This document shows positions 10,326 to 22,151 of a stretch of 64,000 bases of DNA, one piece after another; position 1 is the first letter of the stretch, and every line of letters begins with the position of its first letter. The stretch is taken from the NCBI GenBank assembly GCA_027924585.1, contig BSBM01000307.1:17407501-17471500 (forward strand), written 5' to 3'. The position numbers and the translations under genes are program-made. The notes beneath the pieces were generated by a model that saw nothing but the letters and a program-made list of their open reading frames with translations, searched no databases and was not told the DNA's origin. This stretch comes from Larix kaempferi (lineage: Eukaryota > Streptophyta > Pinopsida > Pinales > Pinaceae).

Positions 10326-11620
10326 TTTAAAGTTGGAATCGTTGATGGATATTTTGAAGAAATCATTCAGTTTCTAACAACAGGTACTGCACCAGAAGAA
10401 TTCACCACTAGTCAGAATAAGTAGTTGGTAGTAAAGGCTTCGAACCTCCAGCTAATCGCAGGAACACTATATAAGATGGATGCTGATGAGATATTGCGAT
10501 GGGGTGTTTTAACACATGCGCAAGAGCATATCCTTTCCGAAGCACATGCAGGAGTGGCTGGAGGTCACTATGGTGGCCGTGCGACGACAAGGAAGGTGCT
10601 TCGAGTGGGCCTCTGGTGGCCTACGCTGCAGAGTGATGCGATAGATTATGCACGGTCCTGCGACATTTGTCAGAGAACTGGGAATCCATCCAGACAGGAT
10701 GAGATGTCATTGATGCCTCAGTTGACGTTGCAGCCATTTGACAAATGGGCAGTTGAATTTGTGGGACCTATCCATCCCTTGGGTAAACACACTAGTGCTA
10801 AGTATATCATCACAACGACAGATTACTTGACATGATGGGCCGAAGCTACACTGGTCATTGATTGTTCCGCGGCCACAGCAGCGCGCTTTCTCTTTGACCA
10901 CATCGTCACTCGCTTTGGTTGCCCCAAGATATTATTGAGCGATCAAGGTAGCCACTTTCTCAATCGCACCATCAGCGCATTGATGGAGGAGTTGCAGATA
11001 CAACATAAGAAGAGTACACCCTCTCATCTGCAGGAGAATGGCACGGTGGAAGCTTTCAATAAGATATTGGAGCATGCGCTGACAAAGGTGTGTAATATGA
11101 ACCGCGATGACTGGGATCTAAAAATCCCAGCAGTATTGTGGGCCTATCGCACCACATGTAAATGGCTGACAGGGAAGACGCCATTCAGGCTAGTGTATGG
11201 GAAAGAGGGAGTTATACCTATGGAGTATATTATTCCGATTTTACGCATTGCGGAAGCTACTAGCATGGATGATGTAGTAGCATTGGAGGAACGTCTTGCG
11301 CAGTTAGTACAGCTGGAGGAAGATTTCTTCATCGCTGGGTTCCATTAGAGTGTGGAGAAAGATCAGCAGAAGGCTTGGCATGATCGCCATATCAAGAAAA
11401 AATAGTTTCAATAGGGCGATTTGGTGTCGTTGTATGACAGCAAGTTTATGAAACATCCAGGAAAATTGTAGATGTATTGGCTTAGTCCGTATCGCATTAG
11501 TAACATTACCTCAGGAGGAGTGGTACAGTTGCAGCAGTTGGATGGGGCGATGCTCCCCAAGTTGATTAATGGTAGTAGGTTGAATCCCTATTGGTCGAGC
11601 TTGGAACAACGCGATGCCTG
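10326..11620 (+). pseudogene. Element B integrase
   Basis: An HHCC zinc-binding region is visible (HAGVAGGHYGGRATTRKV ... SCDICQRTG). The catalytic core has [19 protein letters not shown] and [10 protein letters not shown]. In the first motif the usual Asp of 'DFVGP' is Glu (gaa), a likely loss of activity. C-terminal GDLVSLYDSKFMKHPGK and the end at LEQRDA show no chromodomain. TAG/TGA stops near 10422, 10833, 11346, 11403, 11412 and 11469 interrupt it. It would insert the DNA copy into the genome. Confidence 0.88.
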
Positions 11621-12158
11621 AGTCACATCGGGAAAAAAAAAGTGTAGATTGATTGGTGGCAGGATGGTGCACCAATAGGGACGGAATGTGCAAGTTGGGA
11701 GGCTTCTGCCACAAGTTTGGAGTGGTCTGCGACAAGTGGTAGCGTCGCAATTGGGTCATATCATAAATCATTATGCAGCTGGCACTTTTTCCATTTGGGA
11801 AGATGTGCTCGTTAGTCGAATCAGATTGTGTCAGAAGAACGCAGTTGGGAATAAAGAATACACCAAGGCAGCATGGCCGACGGCACCTGGAGGGATGGTT
11901 TGCAAGGTTGGCACGAGGCATCCACCACGGCAGCAAGGCCGAGGACTGCTTCGCACATTTTTGGACACAGGGAGACAGGCGGGGGTATGCTCGCTATGCC
12001 CACCTCTGACGTTCAAGCAGTAGAATCTTATGATTACCCTGGAGCATGAGCAGGTGGTGCACCAGATTGCCAAGGTAGACGAACGGTTGAATGTGATGTA
12101 TAAATATAGGACCCAAGGTTAGCAGGAGCATAGAGGTTGTTTTAGTTAAGAGGGGTTA
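11621..12158 (+). other. Element B 3' non-coding region
   Basis: The stretch between the integrase stop and the 3' LTR shows no recognised domain. Open frames here on both strands are short and disagree with one another. It ends in aagaggggtta, a weak polypurine tract just before the LTR start. Confidence 0.5.
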
Positions 12159-13611
12159 TGTTACGAGACACTTGGGCGTCTAGCTAATTTATGAATTCCA
12201 AGGAGGTTGTGGAAATGATCCATTTTATTTCCTATGGGAGCACACCAGGTGCGCTGAGGGCCCGAACCACGAGTGTACATGAGCAGTTAGAGTAAGCTGT
12301 GCCTTGGACACTCAGAGGTTACAAGAATGAGGTCTTATCCGAGATGTCTAGGCAGTTGGTGATGGTTCGAAGTCTTGTGGTCCTTGTGACCACACAGAGG
12401 GGGAGGGTCGTCAGCCCCGGGTCCCTGTAACGTCAACTTATTGGCACGAAATAGATGTGCCGGAACCTTTGGCCTGTTTTACACCCTGGCGTTGCTTTCC
12501 AAATTCCTCTCCATCTACAATCGGTCTCCTGAGGCTGGAGGATGAGTTTGCAAGGTCTGCGATAGTAATCTAGGAAGAGTCCATTTTTGGTCAAGAAGTA
12601 CATGACAACAAGCAGATGATCAGTGTAGCAGAGGGAGGAGGACAACACCGCGTGATCCAGACATCAAGAAAAATTGTAGAAATATAGTTAAGGCCTCATT
12701 GAACAAAGACCACAGAGTACACCATGTCCAGTTGATGTGGATAGAGGGCAAGCCACAAGATTGTGTTGGGGGCCTGTTGGCAGGTGATTTGGTAAGGAAG
12801 AATCGCAGCATCGTCGATGCTGCGACACGTCAGACGAGGTTGCGGAAGGAAGAAGGCTCTATTATTTTATGTATTTTTGAGTCATTTGTACCGCAATAGG
12901 CAGGTGTTTGGGTCCTTGGACCATATGAGGTGTAATTCCGAGCTAAGTATACCGCAATAGGTGGGTTTTTTGGGTCATTTGGACCATGTAAGTAGAATTT
13001 CGGTCATTTGTCCAGGATTCAGTTAGGAAGTTGTTAGTAAGTGGAAAAACATTGTAAAGGTGGAAGCCTATATATAGACATAAGATTGTAAGTGTTAAGG
13101 AGTTAGTTAGAGTCGGAGAGAAAAGAGAGAGAGTTTTTGGTATGATTTTATGCGGAATTGCTGAAGTCTGTAATCTGCAGAGGCATTGTATTGTGTTTTT
13201 GCGGTAATAATATGATGTGATGAAACTGTTCCTGTGCAATCCTGATGTGTCTTCTGTCTTTTGATGATAATGCAATGTTTCTTTGATGCAATGGTCACTT
13301 TACTGTTATAATTTGCTGTAACGATGAATGTTTCCATCAAATTATGCTATGAGTACAATAATGTCGAAGTGAATATCTAGATTTATTGTTGAGTGTTGCA
13401 ATAAGATTAACTAGTCGATGCCGCAACATCCTTCTTCATTCGGCGGAAACATGGTTCCGTCTACTCTCCCTTGATCACCTCGGGTGAGACCTCATCTACT
13501 CTGTAGGTGTTGCTGGGAAGGGTAAACCTGTCTGGATTGGTGCTCAGGGAGATCGCGATGGGTTGGTGTCGACAGTGATGGGAACCCCTGTCGATTAGGT
13601 TTGAGTCAACA
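12159..13611 (+). repeat. Element B 3' LTR (about 1.45 kb)
   Basis: I place the start at TGTTACGAGACAC after the purine-rich aagaggggtta, and the end at TTTGAGTCAACA, as in the 5' copy. The right 700 bases align to 5574-6274. The TATA box is at 13069-13076. The start is less sure than the end, because the matching 5' part lies outside the window. Confidence 0.8.
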
Positions 13612-14057
13612 ACGAGAACTCACATAAAGAAATGATCTTAAAGAGTTTAGCATTTTATTTGTATGGATTTGCATGTGTTCCTTATTTTTATGTCAAAATA
13701 TTGTTTTTGTTTATGTTTCTCCATTAGTTATCCTTTTAAAGATCTTATAGGGTGTAATATTCAAGAATATGTGATTTAGAGATTTAGATTTTTCAATCTA
13801 GTAGAACACAAGAAATGACATGCACATTATAGAAATTTCCTCCCTTCAAAATAAAGTCAAGTGTTTTGTCCCTCATGATTTTGCGTGTGTGTTTGTATAT
13901 ACACACACACACACACACACCTTCAGTGAAAAATAAAATTCGATAGGTTATGGAAGGACCATGTACTATGAGCCAATTTCAGGGTTTCCAAATGGAAGAA
14001 ATGACTGAAAAGAGAATAAAAGAAAGGTTAAAGGAAGACTTTAAGTAGGCCCTAGAG
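13612..14057. other. Host flank, probably intron of the SPB1-like locus
   Basis: A T-rich unique stretch between B and the LINE target duplication. Because the LINE target duplication is shared with 63036-63049, this stretch was next to the SPB1-like pseudogene intron before the insertions. I find no further SPB1 exon in it. It includes the (AC)n run listed separately. Confidence 0.5.
13901..13921. repeat. (AC)n microsatellite
   Basis: Ten AC dinucleotides in a row, preceded by an imperfect gtgtgtgtttgtatat. Confidence 0.95.
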
Positions 14058-14071
14058 ATTTCAAGAGGAGT
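14058..14071. repeat. LINE target-site duplication, left copy
   Basis: ATTTCAAGAGGAGT here and ATTTCAAGAGGTGT at 63036-63049 differ at one base of 14. The left copy abuts a T-run (the poly(A) tail on the minus strand) and the right copy abuts the 5'-truncated end of the LINE. Confidence 0.85.
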
Positions 14072-14245
14072 CTTTTTTTTTTAACAAAAATGAGGAAAGT
14101 ATTTTCATATATAAAAAGGAAACATACATCACTTGCAGGCCATTAAGGGTATTCAAAATAAGAGTAGAACATATAAGTTTATTAGTTTCTGCAACTTCCT
14201 ACTCATACATATTAACAAAAACATTGTTTCTACCAGGTCTCACTG
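14072..14245 (-). mobile_element. LINE (L1-like) 3' end with poly(A) tail, left of element C
   Basis: On the minus strand the sequence runs to a short A-rich tail at the left end (positions 14072-14082 read as T on plus). It is the 3' continuation of the LINE fragment at 61616-63035, split by element C. A ttaacaaaaacattg stretch lies at about 14213 and a similar one at about 61663. Confidence 0.7.
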
Positions 14246-15171
14246 TGTTGGAGAAAACTCACTATGGCTTGGGGTAGACCACAACAGACAGCTGACTACC
14301 AGAAATTAACTCAATTATTAGAACTATGCTATATAAATGACAATGCTGAGAGAATGGAGAATGTAACCAACCTCGATCCAAACATTTGATGTAGATCCCC
14401 GTTGGAGCTTTTCCACGCGTGCATTTGAACCTGCAAATTAGTCTTGACAGCCAATATACAACAAGCGCATGTAATATATAAACAACATTAGCATCATCAA
14501 TAGAAATGGTCCATGATATTATAAGTAAATGCAACCCAATGTAATGTAAACAACGTTCACAACATTAATGGACGAGAATATGAGTATTTCTATTAATAAA
14601 TAACAAGAAGTACAATGTGATACGACCTCTTGTTGGCAACCAATCTGAACCAAGATCTGGATCAATCCACTTGTGCCTCCACCACTTCAATCCTCCATGG
14701 AATGGAAAACTCAAATTGTGATAGGAGTTTGGAAGGTGAACATAAAAGATTCACAACTACAAGGATCAATGAGTGTAGACTCAAGATAAGGCAAAAACCC
14801 ACTAGAGTTCTCTTGCTCTTCTTTCTCCTCTCGTCCATAAGCCATATGTGCTCAATATATAGTCCTTCCAAAGGTAAGTGAAAGGACACATCGAGGCGTT
14901 TCAGGGAAAATGGAGGGCCAAAGGTCACCCTATGACCGCTTTCTGGGATTAAAAAGTAATTAACTAGTGATTTTTACAATTTTACATGCTACCCACGGGC
15001 TATAGTGATGCAACTCGCAGGTACACCCACTGTAATGATGCAGCTAGCATACAGGGGAAAAAATAGGAAAATAGTGTGTCTGAAGGATATAAGGTGGATC
15101 TAATTCAGTGAAATGGATCCTAGAGGCCAAAGAGTACTGATACTCACAAGGTGGAAGATTACGTTGTAATA
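14246..15171 (-). repeat. Element C 3' LTR
   Basis: It matches 60690-61615. On plus it starts TGTTGGAGAAAAC. Its other end reads GTTGTAATA where the 5' LTR reads GTTGTAACA, so on the element strand this LTR begins TATT rather than TGTT. A GC-rich motif cluster lies at 14985-15057. Confidence 0.92.
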
Positions 15172-17360
15172 GATGCCCCCTAATGTGTGAGGTCAGAGAC
15201 TGATGCTACGATGGCCGAAATACATTATAAAACTCAGAAGTGGAGTGATGGAGACACAAGTGGAAGGAGCAGCTCACTCGTCATAATACAATAGTATCCC
15301 TGAATACATGTCGGTATAGTACACCAATTTGATACAATGGCCATGAATAGGCAGTACATAGTGACTACATGTCATAAGTGATCATAGCCATGATCCCTCT
15401 ATAGTAAGATATGGTCTCCTGCTGAAAAGGAAACAACTGGTGCAAACTAGAGGTACAAACTGCTGATATGTGAGAGATGATATCTTAGATGTAAAGTCAA
15501 AGTCATAGGTAGCATACTGAATGCCACTATCGCCTGGGGTCTTCTACAAGTCTTCGACAGTGCAAGTCCCATAAAGTGAATAAAGGAGTTGAAGTCAAAC
15601 CTGATGTGACATCGTCTGATTACCGGTCAATGATGTATACCATTAACAGACGTGAGATAACCCACCAAATGGGCATCAAGACATAGAGTACAATCATCAG
15701 AGTGCAAATAGATGTGTTCAATTTGAACACTAGGATGAATCCATCGATTAGGGGACATTGATGTATTCCCAAAACTGTCGATGGAGAGAGAACCTACCAA
15801 TAATGACTGCAAGCGTCAAGGTACTCAACCGAACTCTAATCCTCAAATCCCGGAATAAATGGGTTGAAGTCGACAGAACGAGACTCGTTGGAAGGAGGGC
15901 ATTAAGGCATCCCCCATCAACCAGCGTGAGGTACCTGCTATGATGAAAGATTTGGAAGATCTCAAGTGAAACAGACTGACTCAATAAGGATGGCCGACAT
16001 GCAATAGTCAAGAAATCGAAGGAGTGGCCGACTCTGGTTTCAGGACTTCCTTTGAACAAGAGCATGAGCAGATGGATAGACTTAGGCAGCATAGACTCAA
16101 TATAAACTGTGCGATGTAGGAGGCACCACAAAGGGCTCCATGATGACTGGAAGCTTAACCAATCGGTGGAGAAAACTGAGAAACAAGTACAACTCCTAAG
16201 GTCCAACTATAGTCCCAACTCATAATGTATGGAGTGGAAAGAATGCTTTGTTCAAAGGCGACACAATAGTTTCCAATAATAAGTAGTAACCATAATACCG
16301 CCCGGCTTTTTGGAATATTTGATTTTTTTGGTCTTTTTCATATTTGGAAAAGCTTGAAAAAGAATAAAATTGCTTATAGTACAACAAGTGAGGGAATGAG
16401 TGTCAAATAGATAGAAGACTAGTCCCAAGTAGTGGAACATAACTATGATCAATGCAAGGAAGTGTGTGCAGGATGTGGACACTCGGGGGGTTGTTCCCTC
16501 AGGGTCAAAAGGTCATCAAATTGTGAAGGACAAATGGAAGCTCTGCAGGGTTCGACAAGGAAAAAGTGCTCAGGCACCAGTCTAACAATTGAGTGAGCGG
16601 GAGCCAACACAAGGCTCAAGCAACAAGCAGGATGATGCAATGCAATCACAATTTGATATAAATAGGGGAGTCCTTATGGGAGATGGCCAGCATAAGATAA
16701 AGTAGAGTATGAGTCTTCATTGCAAAGTCATGGCGTGACTATAAAGGACTCCCTATCCTAAGGACAAACAATGGCATGGGCACCATAATGCATAAAGGGG
16801 GTCTAACTACGGTACCCATGTTCGGAAAGGCTCTACCGCCACATAACGACACTTCTATAATAGTGTGAAGGTTCCGTGTCGGTTACAAAGCGTGGTAGCA
16901 CCTAGGGTTTATGAAAATGGTCAAAAGGTCAAATGCATAATGCATGTGAAAATGGCATTTAACATATATGCCAGGTGTGAAATATACCTTCCGTAGGCAC
17001 GAAATAGTCCAAAACAACTCTCACTGAAGAAATCTGATCAAAAAATGCTACTCCAAGACGTTATATTAGTCCAAAACAGCGTAAAATGGTGAAAACTATA
17101 GACAAGTGGGTTTTGAACATTATAAATAGTAACAAAAATTTACAATTTACAATTTACAATTCATTTTTACTATTCACCCATTTGGAGCTTTGTGGTTAGT
17201 TTTCACCTCGAATTTCAACTCCCGATTCTGGGAGCTACAGGCGTCCGTTCATCGAACCGTCCGAAGCAGGTTGGTAGTCTCATCCATACCTTCCATTTTA
17301 ATGCTTTTATTTGAAATTTTAGTGATTGGATTTTTACTTTGGCCAAGCCCTAAATGGATT
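15172..17360 (-). other. Element C 3' untranslated region
   Basis: No domain is recognised on either strand. It starts with a conserved tagatgccccctaatgtg block (tagatgctccctaatgtg in D), whose complement contains the polypurine stretch ttaggggg next to the LTR. A second block shared with D is attaccggtc...tgatgtatacc at about 15620 (19960 in D). A 152-codon minus frame at 15748-16206 has weak relatives in D at 20195-20576, but both are broken and I do not call them genes. Confidence 0.6.
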
Positions 17361-17480
17361 CAGCGCTACCCGTGGGCTATTACTATGCGGGTCGCGGGTA
17401 GGGCACCATACTCGCAGTCAACGCACAGGTTGACCGCGGGTACCTGCAACTATAAGCAAATTTGCCCGCGGGTACGGCCG
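17361..17480 (+). promoter_or_regulatory. Element C GC-rich motif cluster upstream of antisense gene
   Basis: Repeated and inverted copies of a CCGCGGGTA-like core: ctacccgtgggct, atgcgggtcgcgggtag, gaccgcgggtacc, gcccgcgggtacgg. It ends about 55 bases before the ATG of the antisense gene. The same type of cluster recurs in C's LTRs and leader. D has a different motif at the same location. Possibly a promoter or protein-binding array. Confidence 0.6.
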
Positions 17481-17536
17481 TGAAGTTGATTTTGCAAATG
17501 AAATTGACTAAAATATTTGGTTTTTCTCACTCCAGG

Positions 17537-18358
17537 ATGGTTCTAGAATGGAGAGAGAGGGAACATGACCAAGTGGATGAGGTCGTCCGCAACGATGTGC
17601 AAGCACACAAGCGTTACAAGCATGTGGGTTGTATAAATTTTGGAGTATAGGGGGTTTGAGGGCCCAAAACCTATTACTTCACTGCTTGATAGATTACTGG
17701 GATGTTGATGCACAGACCTTCAATCTAGATGGGCAAATCCTCACATTGGAAGTGGAAGATATCTACTTCATTACTGGTTTGTACCACCGAGGTGAGGTGG
17801 CAAGCCTTCGGTCTCGTACTGTGGGTGGTGGGATCACCATCCTCAACTATATAAAGCGTTATTGTACTGCCAATACTCAGGAGGTGGGGAGTCAGGTGCC
17901 CATCAGACCCATAGTGCAGATAATTGGTTCAAAAGCTCTGCACCAGGTATCCAGGCTAGTGATGTTCTATGCATCACAGTGTATGCAGCCTATGGTATTC
18001 GATTGGTGTACCACGCTACTGGGGTCTATGAAGAACCAACTGATAGATTGCAAGAAGGGGACGGCTAGAAACTTTGGGTATGGCAGTATTTTGTGCAGCT
18101 TCTTCTTTGAGCGAGTTTCGGGGCTCAGTTCGAGGGTTGAAGTCCCTCCTCATAGTCTCCGCGATCCAGCCCTGACCCGGTGGGCAGAGATCTTGATGCG
18201 ACAAGGTGGTGGCCGTCTGGCATCACCATATACTAAGGAGTTCTTTCATTGGTGGGATCGATAGGTCATTGCTATAGAGGACTACCCCTATGCAGGGATA
18301 GACTTACACCAGGACCGGGACATGCCGCTCCCACCAGATGCAGCGTTCTGAGACATTG
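17537..18358 (+). pseudogene. Element C antisense plant-mobile-domain-like gene, exon 1
   Basis: The ATG at 17537 follows a pyrimidine-rich tract and AG (ctcactccag), so a 5' intron may precede it. The main frame (17629-18264) has DVDAQTFNLDGQILTLEVEDIYFITGLYHRGE, the 'LTxxDVxxLTGLPxxG' layout of the plant mobile domain (PMD, MAIN/MAIL1 family), then NFGYGSILCSFFFERV. It aligns throughout with D's copy. A frameshift near 17640-17655, a TAG at 18262 and a TGA at 18349 break it. Exon 1 ends at 18358, with gtgagtac following. PMD proteins are nuclear factors involved in silencing and genome stability in plants, and PMD is known to be carried by transposons. The gene lies opposite to the retroelement's sense strand. 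Confidence 0.72.
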
Positions 18359-18457
18359 GTGAGTACTCTTTTTAGGTTTTTTGTTTTGTTATTAAATTTT
18401 TATGGATTTTTTATTATAGATGTAAATGCAAAAATCGTTTTGGGGGTAGTATCCTAC
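18359..18457 (+). other. Start of the antisense gene's intron in C (interrupted by D)
   Basis: The donor is gtgagtac. The intron is T-rich and receives element D at 18458; it resumes at 46991 and ends with the acceptor ...tgctcgcag at 47021. Removing D leaves an intron of about 125 bases, close in size to the 98-base intron of D's own copy. Confidence 0.75.
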
Positions 18458-19501
18458 TGTTGGTGGGAAATACTACCCTATAGTGAGGAAATAGACACTA
18501 TCAACTTAAGGGGGTGACAGGTAAACATACTAATTGAATTACTGAAGCATTTATAAAAGGAAATAGATCAGAGACCTTGGGGACATACCTTATGAACGAA
18601 GTTTGATCCTAGATTTTGTCCAACCTTGCGCTCGATCCTCCACTTGATCTTCCTTCCGATAAAACTGCAACACAAAGACCTTTCTCAACGTATCTTGGCT
18701 AATATAATAATGACGGAATTGAAAAGTAATTCAAACATCAAGCATTAACCAACATAATCCAAACAAACACATAGTCCATTAAGCATTTGATTTGGGAAGA
18801 GAAAGATGTTTCAACCTTTTATTGTCAAAAACATATGAATGATACAAAGTATACCTGACTTTGCAGCATGCTCATGCAACCTGATCCTAGGCTCCTGCTC
18901 CTCTCTGACTTCAATTTTTTTCCAGCATAACCACCTTCAATACAAGCTTCTCATAAGAAGATTCTCTCTATGGCACTCTTGTGTCTCTATGTCTAACCCC
19001 TCTCTTCAATCCTCCTTGTATTTATATGACAAGGTAGGAAGTTCAGGTCGAGAGGTGGTTGAAGGGTGAGTTGTGGAAGTTGGGAAACCAACTGCAACTA
19101 ATCCCTATTTGTCAAATTAATCTTTTTTTTTAATCATATTTTAATATGTGCACTACTATTTCACAATGGAGTAGCGCACAGGGCGTAACTACAGTGTTAA
19201 ACAACTAGCGTTTGCCATTTTTTGGATGTTGTACGCTAGTTTGCTAAAGTGGAGTAGCACCCAACAAGAGGTGTGCGCTACTATTTCCTTGTGGAGTAGC
19301 GCATATGTGCTGGTTTTCTTAAGGAGAGTAGCGCCTATGCCAAAATATGATATTTTTTTAGGGTTTTGTCAGCTTGCAGGAAGGTGAATCGGGTCAAAGT
19401 CTCATCTGAGGTCATCATGCTCTTCAATCCAAGTTGTCCTTTTTTGTGATCGACAGCTCAAGGTGATCACAGACAAAGAAGTGCAGATTTGACCTATAAT
19501 A
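18458..19501 (-). repeat. Element D 3' LTR
   Basis: It matches 45950-46990 with a few percent differences. On plus it begins TGTTGGTGGGAAATAC and ends ACCTATAATA, whereas the 5' LTR ends ACCTATAACA. A GTAGCGCAC-type motif cluster occupies 19146-19340. Confidence 0.92.
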
Positions 19502-21983
19502 GATGCTCCCTAATGTGTGAGGTCAGAGAGAAATGATGGCCGAAATACATTATAATCCAAAACCAAAGGAGGAGCAAGGAACTGCAGGACCAAGTCACAG
19601 AAACACCTGAAACAAAGATCAAGGTCAGTGAGCAATTACATTCTTGACATCATATAAATGTGCAGTGTGATACAACATGATCTTCGATACATAATGAGGA
19701 GATGTATATATAGCATGGCCACTTGAAATAAAAGCATGGATCCATGTCAAACTAAGAGATCATAGCCATCACAACAAACTGGATCTATGTCTCATGGAGA
19801 GCCGAATATGAGTGAGGCTTAGTCTTGCGCAACTTGGGTGATAACATAATGAGGTGATGTCATCAAAATCCCAAGGTCTTCATCCAAAACCACCCAAGGT
19901 ACAAACCCTAACCATGTGAATAGATGAGCTGATAGTCGAACATGGGGGGTATTGTTTGATTACCGGTCCTTGATGTATACCGTTAACAAATGCGGGGGCT
20001 TACATCGGTAATGATGATAGGGCCCAAGGTACCTAGTACGATCCGACAAGTGTGAATAAGTGGACTTGGAGTCGAACACTTGAGGATCCTATCGAATAAG
20101 AGACATTGATGTATTCTCATAATTCAATAGCGAGGAAGATTGCCACTGGTGACTGCAATCTCCAAGGTACTAACCGAAACTCTAGACTTCATTCCTAGAG
20201 AAAAATGCATTGATGTCGATGGGAAGAAGTCCATTGGAAGGGTGGCCTTAAGGAATCCTCCATCATCCAACACGAGGGACACTCAACTGGTATGAGCTGA
20301 TATGGAGTATTATATGTAACAAGGCTGACACTAGGATGGCCGACACATGAGGTCAAGGTAAACTGCAGAATGGCCGACATAGGGTATATCCTTGAACATT
20401 AAGCATGACACAAAGTGACTTAGGCAGTTTTCAACATAGTGGGAAAAATGATATAAGCCTGTAATGTAGGAGACATTAGCAGACCCTCCATATGGTTGGA
20501 AGAATACCCAACCAGGGGAGTAAACAACTCGGAGATCAAGTTCACCCTCAGGTAAAAAACTAAACCCAACCGACATGATAGACTTAAGTAGGTGTTGTGT
20601 TCAAGGATAGAACTGATTGAACTACCTTTGACATTGAAGATATGATACATCTTTCTCATCCCTTATTCTTTTTAGGTAAATGAATACCTTTCTTGTTGTT
20701 TTAATGAGTCCAAGAAAGAATGAAAACTCGGTAGATCCAACCATGTAAAAAGTTTAATGAGCCCATGGGAGGAAGACTTAGTTTACAGAGTTCGAAGAAG
20801 AGATAGAATATTACTCTATATTACTGATATCTAGATTTTAATATCGAGCTGAGATCTGTTCCTGCTCGCCGGTGTTTTCAATTTTAAGGAGTCTGAAAAA
20901 ATTAAACAATAACTCCATATACCTACACATGGATTTTAATATCGAGCCCAAGTAGGTTAATGCTCGCCGGTGTTTTCCTATTTATAGAGTCTGAAAAACT
21001 TAAACAATCCTCTTTACACCTATCTGTGGATTTTATATCGATCCCGGATTGGTCTGTGCTCAGCGGTGTTTTCTTGTTTATAGAGTTGAAAAACTTAAAC
21101 AGTCCTCTATTTACCATCTCGTGGATTTCACATCGAGCCTGATTAGGTGAATGCTTGCTTGGTGTTTTCATGTTTAGAGAGCCTGAAAACCCTAAAGAAA
21201 GGCTCCAAAAGGTCCTTTTTCATAAAGTTAGTCTCCTCCCCCGAAAAAGTATAAAACAAAGGAAGAAGAACTCTTCTAGTGCATACAGAAGTATACCTAG
21301 AGTATACCTTTTCCTTAATTTATCCACCAAGGCTTGGAAAAGGGGATGAGCCTTCAATTACTTTAACGAGCTTGAACAGGACAAGTTTGCTCAGTGATCT
21401 TGTTTAGGTTTAAATAGTCCAAACAAGAGCTTAAAATGACTTAAATGACAACTTCTTAGGATCACGACTCATAATCTACCAAAACTAGGACTTCAACAAA
21501 TATGTTAGTAATCACGACAAAAATTCTTAAATGATATGTAAATTTTAACTATAAGCTAGTCGAGAAGGTCTATCATTAAGAAAATTAGTCTTAAAAGATT
21601 GATCCTACAAAATTTTAGTGAAAAAATGAGAACCATTAGGTGAAATTATCATAGTACCATGTGTAGCTATTAATTGATTAAATAGAACAAATTGGTAGAA
21701 TTTGCAACTATAGGGATTTTACCAAAGTGGGTAAAAATTTAAAAACAAATTCATATATGTAATTTCAAAATTGAAACTCAAATTTCATTTTGGTTTTGTA
21801 GGGCAAGAGAAATTGGAGCAAACCTTTGTATCTCAATCCTCTGTGGTGATCAAATCAAGCGACCAATCAACATTTTGCCTGCACCAAGTAAGGTTAATTC
21901 ATCCTATCTTGCATTTCCATTGGTTGTTTGTCAATTTTTTAACTTAAAATTACTTTTAAGGCCATGCTCACATCGTGAGAAGC
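19502..21983 (-). other. Element D 3' untranslated region
   Basis: It holds the same blocks as C's 3' UTR (gatgctccctaatgtgtgaggtcagag next to the LTR; gattaccggtcc...gtataccgttaac at about 19957), a tandem repeat listed separately, and only short broken frames. The complement of the first block (ttagggagc) is the likely polypurine tract. I see no gene. Confidence 0.6.
20833..21215. repeat. Tandem repeat, four units of about 96 bp, in element D
   Basis: Units start at 20833, 20931, 21028 and 21123. Each begins with (a/g)gatttta/c...atcga, then a gctcgccggtgttttc-like core, then tttatagagtctgaaaaacttaaac. Unit lengths are about 98, 97, 95 and 93, and the units differ at many bases. They are degenerate and old. 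Arrays of this kind are common in plant gypsy untranslated regions. Confidence 0.85.
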
Positions 21984-22093
21984 GCGTGCGCTACTCTGCA
22001 GTAGGAAAAGTAGTGCATACTTGAGGTATGCGCTACTCTGCCACTACACAGTAGTGCCCATGCGTGACTGTGTGGCATGTATAGTAGCGCACA
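21984..22093 (+). promoter_or_regulatory. Element D GTAGCGCAC motif cluster upstream of antisense gene
   Basis: Copies in both orientations: gtgcgctac, gtagtgcat, atgcgctac, gtagtgccc, gtagcgcac. The cluster ends about 60 bases before the ATG at 22152. The motif matches D's LTR and leader clusters and differs from C's motif at the same location. Confidence 0.6.
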
Positions 22094-22151
22094 CCCCTGA
22101 ATATGAAGAGAAAAGTGTTGAGATGCTAAAATTTGACATTTTTGTGGCAGG

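Larger units (their letters stand above)
5574..13611 (+). mobile_element. Element B: decayed Ty3/gypsy LTR retrotransposon (5' end outside window)
   Basis: LTR-like sequence at 5574-6274 matches 12912-13611 with many substitutions. Between them are zinc knuckles, protease, RT, RNase H and integrase in plus orientation, which fixes the Ty3/gypsy order (RT before integrase). No chromodomain is seen. The reading frame is broken by numerous stops and at least two frameshifts, so B is dead. Element A interrupts its 5' LTR. Confidence 0.9.

Noticed and set aside
15748-16206. 152-codon minus frame in C's 3' UTR as a gene
   Set aside because: The related stretch in D (20195-20576) is in broken frames; similarity is explained by conserved UTR DNA.
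17629-18264. 211-codon plus-strand frame as a stand-alone host gene
   Set aside because: It is one exon of an antisense gene carried by element C, with a homologous exon in element D; it is frameshifted and has a stop.
20833-21215. Repeat array as CRISPR
   Set aside because: Units are about 96 bases, degenerate throughout, without constant repeats and unique spacers; it is a plant retroelement tandem repeat.
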